A stretch of DNA of 64,000 nt from Devosia sp. FKR38 (GTDB lineage Bacteria > Pseudomonadota > Alphaproteobacteria > Rhizobiales > Devosiaceae), in assembly GCF_005222805.1 (NCBI RefSeq), contig NZ_STGC01000005.1, positions 1,837,651 through 1,901,650 on the forward strand, given 5' to 3'. Below the pieces are notes generated by a model that saw only the letters and a program-made list of their open reading frames with translations, made no database searches and was not told the origin of the DNA. How positions within the stretch are numbered: the first letter of the stretch is position 1; each line of letters begins with the position of its first letter. Shown piece after piece: positions 33,604 to 42,329 of the stretch. The position numbers and the translations under genes are program-made.

Positions 33604-35949
33604 ATGCCCGGTCCAGTCTCCCCTCTCGAACGTCCGACCGCCGGCGGCATCACCAGCCAGTTCAAGCGCAACCAGGTCCCCGACTACCTGCAGGGCCTCA
33701 ACGAAGAACAGCGCGACGCCGTGGAGAGCATTGACGGGCCGCTGCTGGTTCTGGCGGGCGCCGGCACCGGCAAGACGCGCGTGCTGACGACCCGCATCGC
33801 CCATATCATCAATACCAACCGCGCCTGGCCCAGCCAGATCCTCTCGGTGACCTTCACCAACAAAGCCGCGCGGGAAATGAAGGAGCGCATCGAAAAGCTC
33901 GTGCCGCGCCTTGAGGCCATGCCGTGGATGGGCACGTTCCACTCCATCGGCGCGCGCATCCTGCGCCAGCATGCCGGGCTCGTGGGCCTCACCAGCACCT
34001 TCACCATCCTCGATACCGACGACCAGATCCGGCTGATCAAGCAATTGCTCGAGGCCGACAATATCGACGAGAAGCGCTGGCCGGCCAAGCTCTTCGCCGC
34101 CATGATGGATGGCTGGAAGAACAAGGGCCTGCTCCCCAAGGATGTCTCGCCCGCCGACAGCGGCAGCTATGCCAATGGCCGCGGCGCCCAGCTCTATGCC
34201 GCCTATCAGGCCCGCCTCAAGACGCTCAATGCCGCCGATTTCGGCGATCTGCTGCTTGAATGCATCCGCCTGTTCAAGGAGAACCCGGATGTGCTGGCCG
34301 AGTACCACCGCAAGTTCAAATACATGCTGGTGGACGAGTATCAGGACAGCAACACCGCCCAATATCTCTGGCTGCGCCTGCTCGCCCAGGGCAAGCCGGC
34401 GCCCGAAGCCAATATCTGCGTGGTCGGCGACGACGACCAGTCCATCTATGGCTGGCGCGGCGCCGAGGTCGACAATATCCTGCGCTTCGAGAAGGACTTT
34501 CCCGGCGCCAAGGTCATCAAGCTCGAGCGCAACTACCGCTCGACCGGCAATATCCTGCGCGCAGCCTCCAATATCATTGCCTTCAACGAAAGCCGCCTGG
34601 GCAAGACGCTACAGACCGATGTCGCCGAGCGGGGCGAGCCGGTCGCGGTGACCCAGGTCTGGGATTCCGAGGAGGAAGCCCGCAGCATTGGCGAGCAGAT
34701 CGAGCAGTATCAGCGCGACGGCGACGCCCTCAATTCCATGGCCATTCTGGTGCGCGCCAGCTTCCAGATGCGCGAGTTCGAAGAGCGCTTCATCACCCTG
34801 GGGCTGAACTATCGCGTCATCGGCGGCCCGCGCTTCTATGAGCGCAAGGAAATCCGCGACGCCCTGGCCTATCTGCGCCTCGTCGCCCAGCCCTCCGACG
34901 ATCTGGCCCTCGACCGCATCATCAATGTGCCCAAGCGCGGGCTCGGTGACTCCACCGTCCAGCTGCTGCACAGCGCCGCCCGCGCCGCCAACGTCCCCCT
35001 GCTCTCGGCCATCCGCATGCTGGTGGAAACCGAAGAGCTCAAGCCCAAGCAGCGCACCACCCTGCGCAGCCTTGTGTCCCAGTTCGAGGACTGGTCCTTC
35101 CACGCCCAGACCATGAAGCCCTTTGAGCTCGTCGAGCGCATTCTCGAAGAGAGCGGCTACACCGATATGCTGAGCGCCGACAAATCGGTGGAATCCGAGG
35201 GCCGCAAGGAAAACCTCAAGGAACTCAGCCGCGCCATGGAGGAGTTCGACACCCTCGGCGGCTTCCTCGAACACATCGCCCTGGTGATGGATCGCGACAG
35301 TGCCGACGCTGCCGATGCCGTCACCATCATGACGCTGCATGGCGCCAAGGGGCTCGAATTCGATACCGTCTTTTTGCCCGGCTGGGAGGAAGGCACCTTC
35401 CCCAGCCAGCGCTCCATGGACGAAAGCGGTCGCGCCGGGCTCGAGGAAGAGCGGCGCCTCGCCTATGTCGGCATCACCCGCGGCCGCAAGCGCGTCCGCA
35501 TTTCCGCCGCCCAGAACCGCCGCATCCACGGCCTCTGGCAATCGGCCCTGCCCAGCCGCTTCCTCGATGAACTGCCGGCCGACGCGGTGGAAGTCACCGA
35601 CACTGGCTCCTCCTATGGCGGCTATGGCTATGGCGGCGGCGGCGGCGCCAGCAGCCGCTTCAACAAGGCCGACCCCTTTGAGAGCGTCTATGAGACGCCC
35701 GGCTGGCAGCGCGCCCGCGCCAATCAGGCCAATCGCAAGGGCGGCGGCCCGCTCACCATCGACGGCGATCTGGTCGCCCGCTCGGTCGATATCGGCAATG
35801 ACAAATCCGCCTTCGCCTTTGGCGAGCGCGTCTTCCACCTCAAATTCGGCTACGGCGCCATCGCCGCCATCGAAGGCAACAAGCTGACCATCGACTTCGA
35901 AAAAGCCGGCCGCAAGAAGGTGCTCGACAGCTTCGTCACCAAGGGGTGA
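33604..35949 (+). CDS. uvrD: UvrD/PcrA-type DNA helicase
   Basis: A 781-residue superfamily 1A 3'-5' helicase acting in nucleotide excision and mismatch repair. It has the Q-motif LNEEQRDAVE, Walker A AGAGTGKTRVL, and Walker B with LVDEYQDSN. The later motifs are VVGDDDQSIYGWRGA (III), LERNYRST (IV), TIMTLHGAKGLEFDTVFLPGWEEG (V) and ERRLAYVGITRGRKRV (VI). A Gly-rich linker leads to a C-terminal Tudor-like domain (FGYGAIAAIEGNKLTIDFEKAG), which can bind RNA polymerase. The ATG at 33604 follows GGAAAGG. No SOS box is evident upstream. Confidence 0.95.
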   Translation: MPGPVSPLERPTAGGITSQFKRNQVPDYLQGLNEEQRDAVESIDGPLLVLAGAGTGKTRVLTTRIAHIINTNRAWPSQILSVTFTNKAAREMKERIEKLVPRLEAMPWMGTFHSIGARILRQHAGLVGLTSTFTILDTDDQIRLIKQLLEADNIDEKRWPAKLFAAMMDGWKNKGLLPKDVSPADSGSYANGRGAQLYAAYQARLKTLNAADFGDLLLECIRLFKENPDVLAEYHRKFKYMLVDEYQDSNTAQYLWLRLLAQGKPAPEANICVVGDDDQSIYGWRGAEVDNILRFEKDFPGAKVIKLERNYRSTGNILRAASNIIAFNESRLGKTLQTDVAERGEPVAVTQVWDSEEEARSIGEQIEQYQRDGDALNSMAILVRASFQMREFEERFITLGLNYRVIGGPRFYERKEIRDALAYLRLVAQPSDDLALDRIINVPKRGLGDSTVQLLHSAARAANVPLLSAIRMLVETEELKPKQRTTLRSLVSQFEDWSFHAQTMKPFELVERILEESGYTDMLSADKSVESEGRKENLKELSRAMEEFDTLGGFLEHIALVMDRDSADAADAVTIMTLHGAKGLEFDTVFLPGWEEGTFPSQRSMDESGRAGLEEERRLAYVGITRGRKRVRISAAQNRRIHGLWQSALPSRFLDELPADAVEVTDTGSSYGGYGYGGGGGASSRFNKADPFESVYETPGWQRARANQANRKGGGPLTIDGDLVARSVDIGNDKSAFAFGERVFHLKFGYGAIAAIEGNKLTIDFEKAGRKKVLDSFVTKG

Positions 35950-36012
35950 CGGCCCCCCTCGTGCAGCGCCAGTCCAACCGGCCCTGCACGAGATGGTTCC
36001 GCTGCTTGCCGC

Positions 36013-36402
36013 CTATGCCGCCAGCGCGCGTTCAGCAAAAACCTCACGCGCCGCTGCTATGCCATTGAGCGCAGAGGGAAACCCGGCATAGACCGCCATC
36101 TGCATGATGGTCTCGACCACCTCCTGCTGGCTGAGCCCCACATTGATCCCGGCATTGATGTGTACCTTGAGCTGCGGCCGCGCCGTGCCCATTGCGGTGA
36201 GCGCGGCAATCGTGGCGATCTCGCGCGCCCGCAGGTCGAGCCCCGGCCGCGAATAGACATCGCCAAAGGCAAATTCGATCACATAGCGCGCCAGATCCGG
36301 TGCGATATCGGCCAGTGAATCGATCACCGCCTGCCCGGCCTGCCCGTCAATCTCGGCCAGGGCTTTCTCTCCGCGCGTATATCTCTCGTTGCTGCTTATC
36401 AT
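36013..36402 (-). CDS. Carboxymuconolactone decarboxylase family protein
   Basis: A 129-residue protein of the AhpD/carboxymuconolactone decarboxylase superfamily. FAFGDVYSRPGLDLRAREIATIAALTAMGTARPQLKVHINAGINVG is the family core. The redox CxxC of AhpD is absent, so it is closer to the decarboxylase-like branch, whose members do varied chemistry. The ATG at 36402 has GAGGA six bases upstream. It follows the MerR regulator gene by about 18 bp and is the likely target of that regulator. Confidence 0.85.
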   Translation of the reverse strand: MISSNERYTRGEKALAEIDGQAGQAVIDSLADIAPDLARYVIEFAFGDVYSRPGLDLRAREIATIAALTAMGTARPQLKVHINAGINVGLSQQEVVETIMQMAVYAGFPSALNGIAAAREVFAERALAA

Positions 36403-36420
36403 CGTCGTCCTCATCAAGCG

Positions 36421-36765
36421 TCAGTCGCCATAGCCGGCGATCTTGGCATCGAGCACATCAAGGCATTCCGTGAGGGCAACCACCCGCAGCGCCACCGCGT
36501 CGCGATGCCGGGCCAGCATGGCCTTGCGCTGCCCCTCGGTTCCCGCGCCGGCCGCCCGCAGCCGTGCATAGTCCAGCATGTCGCGGATGGGCATGCCGGT
36601 GGTCTTGAGGTGCCCCAGGAACTCCACCCACACCAGTGTCCGCTCGTCATAGGCGCGATGGCCAGACCGGTCGCGCTGGGCGGCGGGCATCAGGCCAATG
36701 CGCTCGTAATAGCGGATGGTATGGGCCGTCAGCCCGGTGCGTGCGGCAAGGTCGCTGATCTTCAT
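36421..36765 (-). CDS. MerR-family transcriptional regulator
   Basis: A 114-residue MerR-type activator. The winged helix-turn-helix starts MKISDLAARTGLTAHTIRYYERIGLMPAAQRDRSGHRAY, and a dimerising coiled coil follows. There is no cysteine pair of the metal- or redox-sensing kinds, so it belongs with the small MerR regulators that sense organic ligands. A dyad sits in its own promoter, so it probably controls itself and the decarboxylase-like gene just downstream. Confidence 0.9.
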   Translation of the reverse strand: MKISDLAARTGLTAHTIRYYERIGLMPAAQRDRSGHRAYDERTLVWVEFLGHLKTTGMPIRDMLDYARLRAAGAGTEGQRKAMLARHRDAVALRVVALTECLDVLDAKIAGYGD

Positions 36766-36802
36766 CGGATGCCCTGATCTCTCGATTTGCTTTGGCTACA
36801 AC

Positions 36803-36823
36803 TTCGAGCGCACTCTAAGTCAA
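36803..36823 (-). promoter_or_regulatory. MerR-type promoter and operator
   Basis: In gene direction a -35 TTGACT (36823-36818) abuts the imperfect dyad TTAGAGTGCGCTCGAA (36818-36803; the two arms agree at TT.GAG.GC). MerR family members bind such dyads in the long spacer between the -35 and -10 boxes. The -10 is less clear (around TGTAGCC). Confidence 0.6.
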
Positions 36824-36909
36824 GCGCCATTGCGCAACTCTCGCGCGGCGCCCCTTACAGTTAGCCGCCCGCGTCGCTATCTCTTGGTTGTTACAGCGGA
36901 GCACGCCCC

Positions 36910-37227
36910 ATGATCATCACCACCACACCCACCATCGAAGGTCGCCCAATCCGCGACTATCTCGGCATTGTCACCGGCGAAGTCATCGTCGGCGCCAATA
37001 TCTTCAAGGACATGTTCGCCAATATCCGCGACATCGTCGGCGGGCGCGCCGGTGCCTATGAATCCACCCTGCGCGATGCTCGGCTGCAGGCCTTTGCCGA
37101 GCTCGAAGACGAAGCCCGCCGCCGCGGCGCCGACGCGGTGATTGGCATCGACATCGACTATGAAGTCGTCGGCCAGGGCGGCTCCATGCTGATGGTCTCG
37201 GTCTCGGGCACCGCGGTCAAGCTCTAG
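36910..37227 (+). CDS. YbjQ/UPF0145 family protein
   Basis: A 105-residue protein of the YbjQ (UPF0145) family, which forms pentameric rings. The family pattern is seen in [32 protein letters not shown] and the end [35 protein letters not shown] precedes the ATG. The family has been called heavy-metal-binding from structure, but a physiological role is not proven. It is divergent from the MerR gene and transcribed alone. Confidence 0.9.
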   Translation: MIITTTPTIEGRPIRDYLGIVTGEVIVGANIFKDMFANIRDIVGGRAGAYESTLRDARLQAFAELEDEARRRGADAVIGIDIDYEVVGQGGSMLMVSVSGTAVKL

Positions 37228-37239
37228 GCGTCTGCGCCG

Positions 37240-38070
37240 TTAGCGCGGGGCCAGGCCCCGCACCATGCCCGACACCTTGGGGATGTGGATGGCGCCGCCA
37301 CCGGCAACCATGGCCGCCTTGGTCAGCTCATAGAGATGGGCCACGGCGGCATCGTCGGCATCCTGCCCTGGCGGGAACGAGGTCAGCGCCAACACCAGAT
37401 CCTCGGCGCTGGTGACATTGAGGTCGCCCGCCACCGACGTCATGACCACCTCGTCGAACAGGGCCTCCATCAGCGCCTTGGCCCGGTTGAGGCCAAAGAT
37501 ATCGGCGGCCGGATCGCTTGGCGCGCCGCCAAAGGCCGCCGCACCCAACGCATAAAGCGGCGCCATATTGCCCTCTGCATTGGTCGTCACCGCCACGATC
37601 CCACCCGGACGCAAAACACGCCGCAACTCCTTGAGTGCCAAACTCGCGTCGGGCACGTGATAGAGCATGTGGCAGGCGAGCACCGCGTCAAAGCTAGCGT
37701 CGGCAAACGGCAATAGGCTGACATCGGCCACAACGCCCTCAACCCGCGCATAATGTCCTGCGGCATTGGCCGCCTCGACCGCCGCCTCCACCATGCCGGC
37801 AGAAAAATCGGCTAAGGTCAGATCAAGCTCAGACGGAAAGCCAGCCTTCCCAGCCTCCCACAGCCAGCCCGGACCGCAGCCGATGTCGAGCACCTTGGCG
37901 CCTTCTGGCAGGTTCGCCTGCTGGGCGATCCACACGAACCAGTCGGGCTCGTCGCTGCGACCATAGCGACGGTGCAGATTGGCGCGGGCCTCGAGCTTCT
38001 TGCTGTCACGATACTGCCGGTCCAGCAGTTCAGCTGGATTGACGCCAGAACCAACCGTTGGATTGCTCAT
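37240..38070 (-). CDS. Class I SAM-dependent methyltransferase (UbiE/type 11-like)
   Basis: A 276-residue methyltransferase. The SAM site VLDIGCGPGWLWEAGKAG lies near residue 60, DLTLADFSAGM gives the acidic ribose-binding residue, and SFDAVLACHMLYHVPD and RVLRPGGIVAVTTN follow. It resembles UbiE/COQ5-type small-molecule methyltransferases, but the substrate cannot be named. It converges with YbjQ and is divergent from prmA. Confidence 0.85.
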   Translation of the reverse strand: MSNPTVGSGVNPAELLDRQYRDSKKLEARANLHRRYGRSDEPDWFVWIAQQANLPEGAKVLDIGCGPGWLWEAGKAGFPSELDLTLADFSAGMVEAAVEAANAAGHYARVEGVVADVSLLPFADASFDAVLACHMLYHVPDASLALKELRRVLRPGGIVAVTTNAEGNMAPLYALGAAAFGGAPSDPAADIFGLNRAKALMEALFDEVVMTSVAGDLNVTSAEDLVLALTSFPPGQDADDAAVAHLYELTKAAMVAGGGAIHIPKVSGMVRGLAPR

Positions 38071-38250
38071 TCGCGTTGCTCCTCAAATTCTGGATGTCGC
38101 GGCGATCCGTTCTGACGGCATCGACCGGACTGGGAATGCGTTTCTGCGGCAATGGAGCAAAACTAGCACAGCAAAAGCACAATACGGACATGTCGGATTG
38201 ACGATCGGGGGCCGATGGCGCAACAAGACCAAAAGCCCAAGGAAACCAGC

Positions 38251-39120
38251 ATGTCTGTCGATCAGCTCACCGCTCCGCTCTCCAAGGATCAGGCCTATGC
38301 CCTGGTCGATGCGGTGATGGAGCGCGACGATCTGGCCCTGACCGCTTCGGCGCATGAAAATGAGGACACTGGCGAGTGGTTCTTTGAAGCCACCTGCGAC
38401 AGCCCGCCGGATGTGGCCGCCTTTGAGGCCCTGGCGCGCGAGACGCTCGGCGGCGAGGTGAGCTTTTCGGTGGCCCCGATCGACCCCGAGATCAACTGGG
38501 TGGCCCGCTCGCTCGAAGGTCTCGCGCCGGTGATTGCTGGCGGCTTTTATGTCTATGGCAGCCACGAGACCGGCCCCATCCCCGGCGGCCTGACGCCGAT
38601 GAAGATCGACGCCGCCCAGGCCTTTGGCACCGGCCACCACCAGACCACCACGGGGTGCCTGGAAGCCATCGACCGCGTGCTCAAGCGCCGCAAGCCGCGC
38701 AACATGCTCGATGTCGGCACCGGCACGGGCGTGCTCGCCATTGCCCTTGCCAAGCGCACGCGGCGCAAGGTGCTGGCCAGCGACATCGACCCCATTTCGG
38801 TGACCACCACCATCGACAATGCCGCCCAGAACGGCGTCGGTCAGCAGATCATCGCCTTCCAGGCCACCGGGCTCAACCACGCCATCATCGCGCAGAATGC
38901 CCCCTATGATCTGATCGTCGCCAATATCCTGGCGGGTCCGCTGATGGCCCTGGCTCCCGCCGTCGGCCTCGCTGCGGCCAAGGGCGCCACCGTCATTTTG
39001 TCCGGCATTCTGCAGCACCAGGCGCGCGGCGTCATCAATGCCTATGGCCGCCAGGGCATGGTGCTGACCCAGAAGCTGCAGCGCAAGGACTGGACCACGC
39101 TGATGCTGGAAAAGCGCTGA
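38251..39120 (+). CDS. prmA: Ribosomal protein L11 methyltransferase
   Basis: PrmA trimethylates lysines of ribosomal protein L11. The 289-residue protein has an N-terminal L11-recognition domain. The catalytic domain shows the family signature DAAQAFGTGHHQTTTGCLEAID, the SAM site NMLDVGTGTGVLAIALAKR and the NPPY-type motif as DLIVANILAGPLM. I chose the ATG at 38251 because AAGGAA lies seven bases before it; an ATG at 38215 would add 12 residues. A hairpin follows the gene. Confidence 0.93.
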   Translation: MSVDQLTAPLSKDQAYALVDAVMERDDLALTASAHENEDTGEWFFEATCDSPPDVAAFEALARETLGGEVSFSVAPIDPEINWVARSLEGLAPVIAGGFYVYGSHETGPIPGGLTPMKIDAAQAFGTGHHQTTTGCLEAIDRVLKRRKPRNMLDVGTGTGVLAIALAKRTRRKVLASDIDPISVTTTIDNAAQNGVGQQIIAFQATGLNHAIIAQNAPYDLIVANILAGPLMALAPAVGLAAAKGATVILSGILQHQARGVINAYGRQGMVLTQKLQRKDWTTLMLEKR

Positions 39121-39161
39121 CACACTCGTCAGCGCCACACATCACATCCCGGAAAAGCAAA

Positions 39162-39185
39162 ATCCCCGAAGCAGGCTTCGGGGAT
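39162..39185. terminator. Terminator between prmA and the small paralogue genes
   Basis: ATCCCCGAAGC and GCTTCGGGGAT pair perfectly around AG. The minus-strand side continues TTTTGCTTTTCC, so it ends the minus-strand small gene and can also stop prmA transcripts. Confidence 0.85.
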
Positions 39186-39218
39186 CACTCAGATCGTCAG
39201 CAGTAAACTGCAGCGGCC

Positions 39219-39350
39219 TTACGGGCGCTTGGTGAACGCGCCGATCAGCTGGTGCTGCATGCGGTAGCTGACCTGGCGGCTCGACTCGCGGCCACGGGCA
39301 TCGATCACCGAACCCAGCGCCTTGCGAAAATCGTTCTTGCTCTCAGTCAT
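39219..39350 (-). CDS. Small basic protein, 43 residues (paralogue A)
   Basis: Reads MTESKNDFRKALGSVIDARG and ends QHQLIGAFTKRP. The ATG at 39350 has GGAG six bases upstream. It aligns with the next small gene on the same strand (MT.xK..FR+..., GRExxxRQ..xR), so the two are tandem paralogues. It is very basic and probably binds nucleic acid or membranes. The overall look recalls short alphaproteobacterial proteins with an FRxAxDAxxxGRxxxAxRY core, but I cannot name a family. A terminator follows. Confidence 0.6.
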   Translation of the reverse strand: MTESKNDFRKALGSVIDARGRESSRQVSYRMQHQLIGAFTKRP

Positions 39351-39415
39351 CTTCATCTCCATGCACTTCCGACAAAGGTCTGTTGCCTTCGTCATGAGCC
39401 TATTTAGGCTTTCGC

Positions 39416-39487
39416 GTAACCTTCGGTTAGTCCCAAAATCGAACACCAGCCCTGCATGACTCGCAAGGCCCCTTACCGCTTCGTTAA
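39416..39487 (-). promoter_or_regulatory. CtrA-like boxes and a GANTC site upstream of paralogue A
   Basis: GTAA-N7-TTAG at 39416-39430 and TTAC-N7-TTAA at 39473-39487 resemble the CtrA site TTAA-N7-TTAA with two and one mismatches. Between them lies GACTC (39458-39462), a CcrM methylation target. The second box overlaps the last codons of paralogue B. Confidence 0.35.
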
Positions 39488-39607
39488 TGGGCGGTTCATC
39501 GGCTCGTGTTCGCGCGCATAACGGGCGATATAGCGCCGCGCCTGCTGCTCCCGACCCGTGATAATGGCGTCCATGACGCGCCTGAAAGCCGACTTGGTGC
39601 TGGTCAT
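39473..39607 (-). CDS. Small basic protein, 44 residues (paralogue B)
   Basis: Reads MTSTKSAFRRVMDAIITGRE, then QQARRYIARYARE, ending NRPLTKR. The ATG at 39607 has GGAG seven bases upstream, the same arrangement as in its downstream paralogue. It is short, helical and strongly basic. It is divergent from the aminopeptidase gene, with about 110 bp between starts. The function is unknown; the duplication and the conserved ribosome sites support real expression. Confidence 0.6.
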   Translation of the reverse strand: MTSTKSAFRRVMDAIITGREQQARRYIARYAREHEPMNRPLTKR

Positions 39608-39720
39608 GCTTGCTCTCCATTTCTCTGCTACTAGATTAGGACGACGCCATCGTTTGGGCAGGCCCCTGCACTCACGCCAGCCATGACCGGAGCGCACTCC
39701 GGACCAAGGAATTTCTCTCC

Positions 39721-41544
39721 ATGACCTCCAAGACCTTTCCGCCAGCCGTGTTCCAGAGCTTTGAGTCCAAGGCGGATTCCAGCCAGGTCGCGCCCCGCCT
39801 TGCCGCCCTGCGCGGCGCCATGGCTGTAGCCGGCGTCGACGCATTTCTCATTCCCCGGGCCGACGCCCATCGTGGCGAATCGGTGCCGCCGGGCGAGGCG
39901 CGCCTGGCCTGGGCCACCGGCTTTACCGGTTCGGCCGGCGTCGCCGTGATCGGCCAGCAGGACGCGGGCCTGTTCGTCGATAGCCGCTATACGCTCCAGG
40001 CCCCGGCCGAGACCGACACCGCGCTGGTCACGGTGCACGAATGGCAGCAGGGCGGCTATTCGCCCGACCTCACCCGCTATGTGCCCAAAGGCGGCACCCT
40101 GGCCTATGATCCGTGGCTGCACACGCCCGGCGAAGTGCGCGACCTCATCGCCAAGCTCGATGGCCACGCCAGCGTCGTGCCCCATGCCAATCTGGTCGAT
40201 GCCGTCTGGAGCGACCGCCCCGGCGCGCCCGTCAGCACCATCGAGATCCTGGGCCACAACCGCGCCGGCCGCGCCGCGACCGACAAGATCGTCGATATCC
40301 AGGCCCTCCTCGGCCAGGACGGCGCCGATGCCGGCGTGCTGACGCTGCCCGAGTCGATCTGCTGGCTGCTCAATATCCGCGGCCGCGACGTGCCCAATAC
40401 GCCCTTCGTGCTCGGCTTTGCCATCGTGCCCGCCACGGGCAAGCCAACGCTCTATCTCGACGCCGCCAAGATCACGCCCGAACTGCGCTCCGGTCTCGAG
40501 GGCGTCGCCGACATCGCCGAGAGCACCCAGTTCGCCGCCGCCCTTGCCGCCCTGGGCGCCGCCGGCCAGGCCGTGCTGGTCGATCCCGCCACTGCGCCCC
40601 AGGCCGTGCTGACCACGCTGGGCGATGCCGGCGCCAAGCTCATCGAAAAGCGCGATCCGGTGCTGCTGCCCAAGTCGCGCAAGAACGATGCTGAACTGGC
40701 CGGCATGCGCGAGGCGCATCGCCTCGACGCTATTGCCCTGGCCAAATTCCTCGCCTGGTTCGACGAGACCGCCCCCAAGGGCGAACTCACCGAGATCGGC
40801 ATCGTCACCGCGCTCGAAGCCTTCCGCCGCGAGGAGGAGAGCTGCGTCGACGCCAGCTTCGATACCATCTCCGGCGCCGGCCCCAATGGCGCCATCGTGC
40901 ATTATCGCGTCACCGAAAAGACCGATCGGACCCTGGCTGCAGGCGAGATCATGCTGGTCGACAGCGGCGCGCAATATCTCTCGGGCACCACCGACATCAC
41001 CCGCACCCTTTCCACCGGCAAGCCGAGCGATGAGGAACGCGACCGCTATACCCGCGTGCTCAAGGGCATGATCGCCATTTCCATGGCGCGCTTCCCCGGC
41101 GGCACCAGCGGCGCACAGCTCGACGTGCTGGCGCGCCAGTTCCTCTGGCAGGATGGCGTGACCTATAACCATGGCACCGGCCATGGCGTTGGCGCCTATC
41201 TGGGCGTGCACGAAGGCCCCATCGGCCTCTCGTCGCGCTATCCCCTGCCGCTGGAAATCGGCAATGTGCTCTCCAACGAGCCCGGCTACTACAAGACCGG
41301 CGGCTTTGGCATCCGCATCGAGAACCTGATCACCGTGCGCGCCAGCGCCGGCTTTCCCGGCTATCTCGATTTCGAAACCCTCACCCTGGTGCCCATCGAC
41401 AAGCGGCTGATCCGCAAGTCGATGCTCACCGCCGCCGAACGCGCCTGGCTGGACGCCTATCACGCCCGCATCTGGGACGAGATCGGCCCGGCGGTGAAGG
41501 GTAAGGTCCGCGACTGGCTCAAGCAGGCCTGCGCCGAACTGTAG
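39721..41544 (+). CDS. Xaa-Pro aminopeptidase (aminopeptidase P family)
   Basis: A 607-residue metallopeptidase removing N-terminal residues before proline. Two creatinase-like N-terminal domains precede the pita-bread catalytic domain, the three-domain build of the larger eukaryote-like aminopeptidase P. The dinuclear metal ligands are visible: Asp in LVDSGAQYLSGTTDITRT, His in NHGTGHGVGAYLGVHEGP, Glu in SNEPGYYKTGGFGIRIENL. The ATG follows AAGGAA. It is probably cytosolic. TAGAGCGTTTCC begins at its stop codon. Confidence 0.92.
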   Translation: MTSKTFPPAVFQSFESKADSSQVAPRLAALRGAMAVAGVDAFLIPRADAHRGESVPPGEARLAWATGFTGSAGVAVIGQQDAGLFVDSRYTLQAPAETDTALVTVHEWQQGGYSPDLTRYVPKGGTLAYDPWLHTPGEVRDLIAKLDGHASVVPHANLVDAVWSDRPGAPVSTIEILGHNRAGRAATDKIVDIQALLGQDGADAGVLTLPESICWLLNIRGRDVPNTPFVLGFAIVPATGKPTLYLDAAKITPELRSGLEGVADIAESTQFAAALAALGAAGQAVLVDPATAPQAVLTTLGDAGAKLIEKRDPVLLPKSRKNDAELAGMREAHRLDAIALAKFLAWFDETAPKGELTEIGIVTALEAFRREEESCVDASFDTISGAGPNGAIVHYRVTEKTDRTLAAGEIMLVDSGAQYLSGTTDITRTLSTGKPSDEERDRYTRVLKGMIAISMARFPGGTSGAQLDVLARQFLWQDGVTYNHGTGHGVGAYLGVHEGPIGLSSRYPLPLEIGNVLSNEPGYYKTGGFGIRIENLITVRASAGFPGYLDFETLTLVPIDKRLIRKSMLTAAERAWLDAYHARIWDEIGPAVKGKVRDWLKQACAEL

Positions 41545-41581
41545 AGCGTTTCCCTCTTCAGTGGACTTGCGGCTCCTTTGC

Positions 41582-41676
41582 CTCCCTCCCCCTTGAGGGG
41601 AGGGACCGAGGGAGGGGGTCCGTCGGTGGCCCTCTGAACCACCCCCACCCCAACCCTCCCCTCAAGGGGGAGGGAG
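41582..41676. repeat. Long inverted repeat, REP-like element
   Basis: A 23-base arm at 41582-41604 (starting CTCCCTCCCCCTTGAGG) is exactly complementary to 41654-41676, with a 49-base purine/pyrimidine-biased loop. It lies in the 181-bp gap between two convergent genes, so it could act as a strong hairpin in either transcript. The composition resembles dispersed extragenic palindromes seen in alphaproteobacterial genomes; only one copy is in this window. Confidence 0.8.
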
Positions 41677-41725
41677 ACGACTGTGGGTCCAGTTCTCATC
41701 AGAACAGTGAGGCTCCACGCACGCC

Positions 41726-42220
41726 TCAGTTGCGCAAGGGATCGTAGATCAGCGCCCAGCTCAGCAGCCAGTGATCCTCGTCGCCCAGCGAGGCGACATC
41801 ATCGACCTTCCAGCCGCCATCCTCGTGCACCGCGGCAATGCTGAGCAGGCGCGGATGATCGAAATTGTGGTAGCTGACATTGATCAGCGCCCGCTCCCCG
41901 ATCACCACCGGCTCGCCGATGCTCATGTCAAACAGCAGCGCCGACACATCGGGCAGGAACGGGTTGAAGCTCTGCGCCGGCGGGGCCGCGCCGGGCTTGG
42001 CGTCGTCATCGCTGAGCACGCGGTTTTGGCTGGCCTGCTCGAAAATCGCCTTGAGCCGGTTCGAATAATAGACCGACGGGTCGCTGGCCATGACGCCGGG
42101 CTGGTACTCGGCGTAGATGGCCGTCACCAGCGCCTTGGGGTCACTGAACTCTTCGGCCTGGGCCAGCGGGACGGCGGCGAGCATCATGCCCGCCACCGCC
42201 AGAATTTGAACTGCGCGCAT
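41726..42220 (-). CDS. Exported DUF3828-like protein, first copy
   Basis: A 164-residue exported protein with signal peptide MRAVQILAVAGMMLAAVPLAQA. The mature domain resembles DUF3828: ALVTAIYAEYQPG near the start and a closing GGWKVDDVASLGDEDHWLLSWAL. AGGAGG precedes the ATG. It is a paralogue of the gene 110 bp upstream on the same strand, sharing the AIYA-Y and EDGGWKVDDVAS motifs. The function is unknown; its fold probably resembles NTF2/SnoaL-like ligand or scaffold domains. Confidence 0.7.
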   Translation of the reverse strand: MRAVQILAVAGMMLAAVPLAQAEEFSDPKALVTAIYAEYQPGVMASDPSVYYSNRLKAIFEQASQNRVLSDDDAKPGAAPPAQSFNPFLPDVSALLFDMSIGEPVVIGERALINVSYHNFDHPRLLSIAAVHEDGGWKVDDVASLGDEDHWLLSWALIYDPLRN

Positions 42221-42329
42221 CCACGTCCTCCTGATTGCGGCTCAAGGGCTAGCCAGAGGGCGCGGCGCAAGCATGGTCGGCTGATGGCCGAACTGCGGCA
42301 GATCCATTACAGTTCGGCAATCGGGTCGC

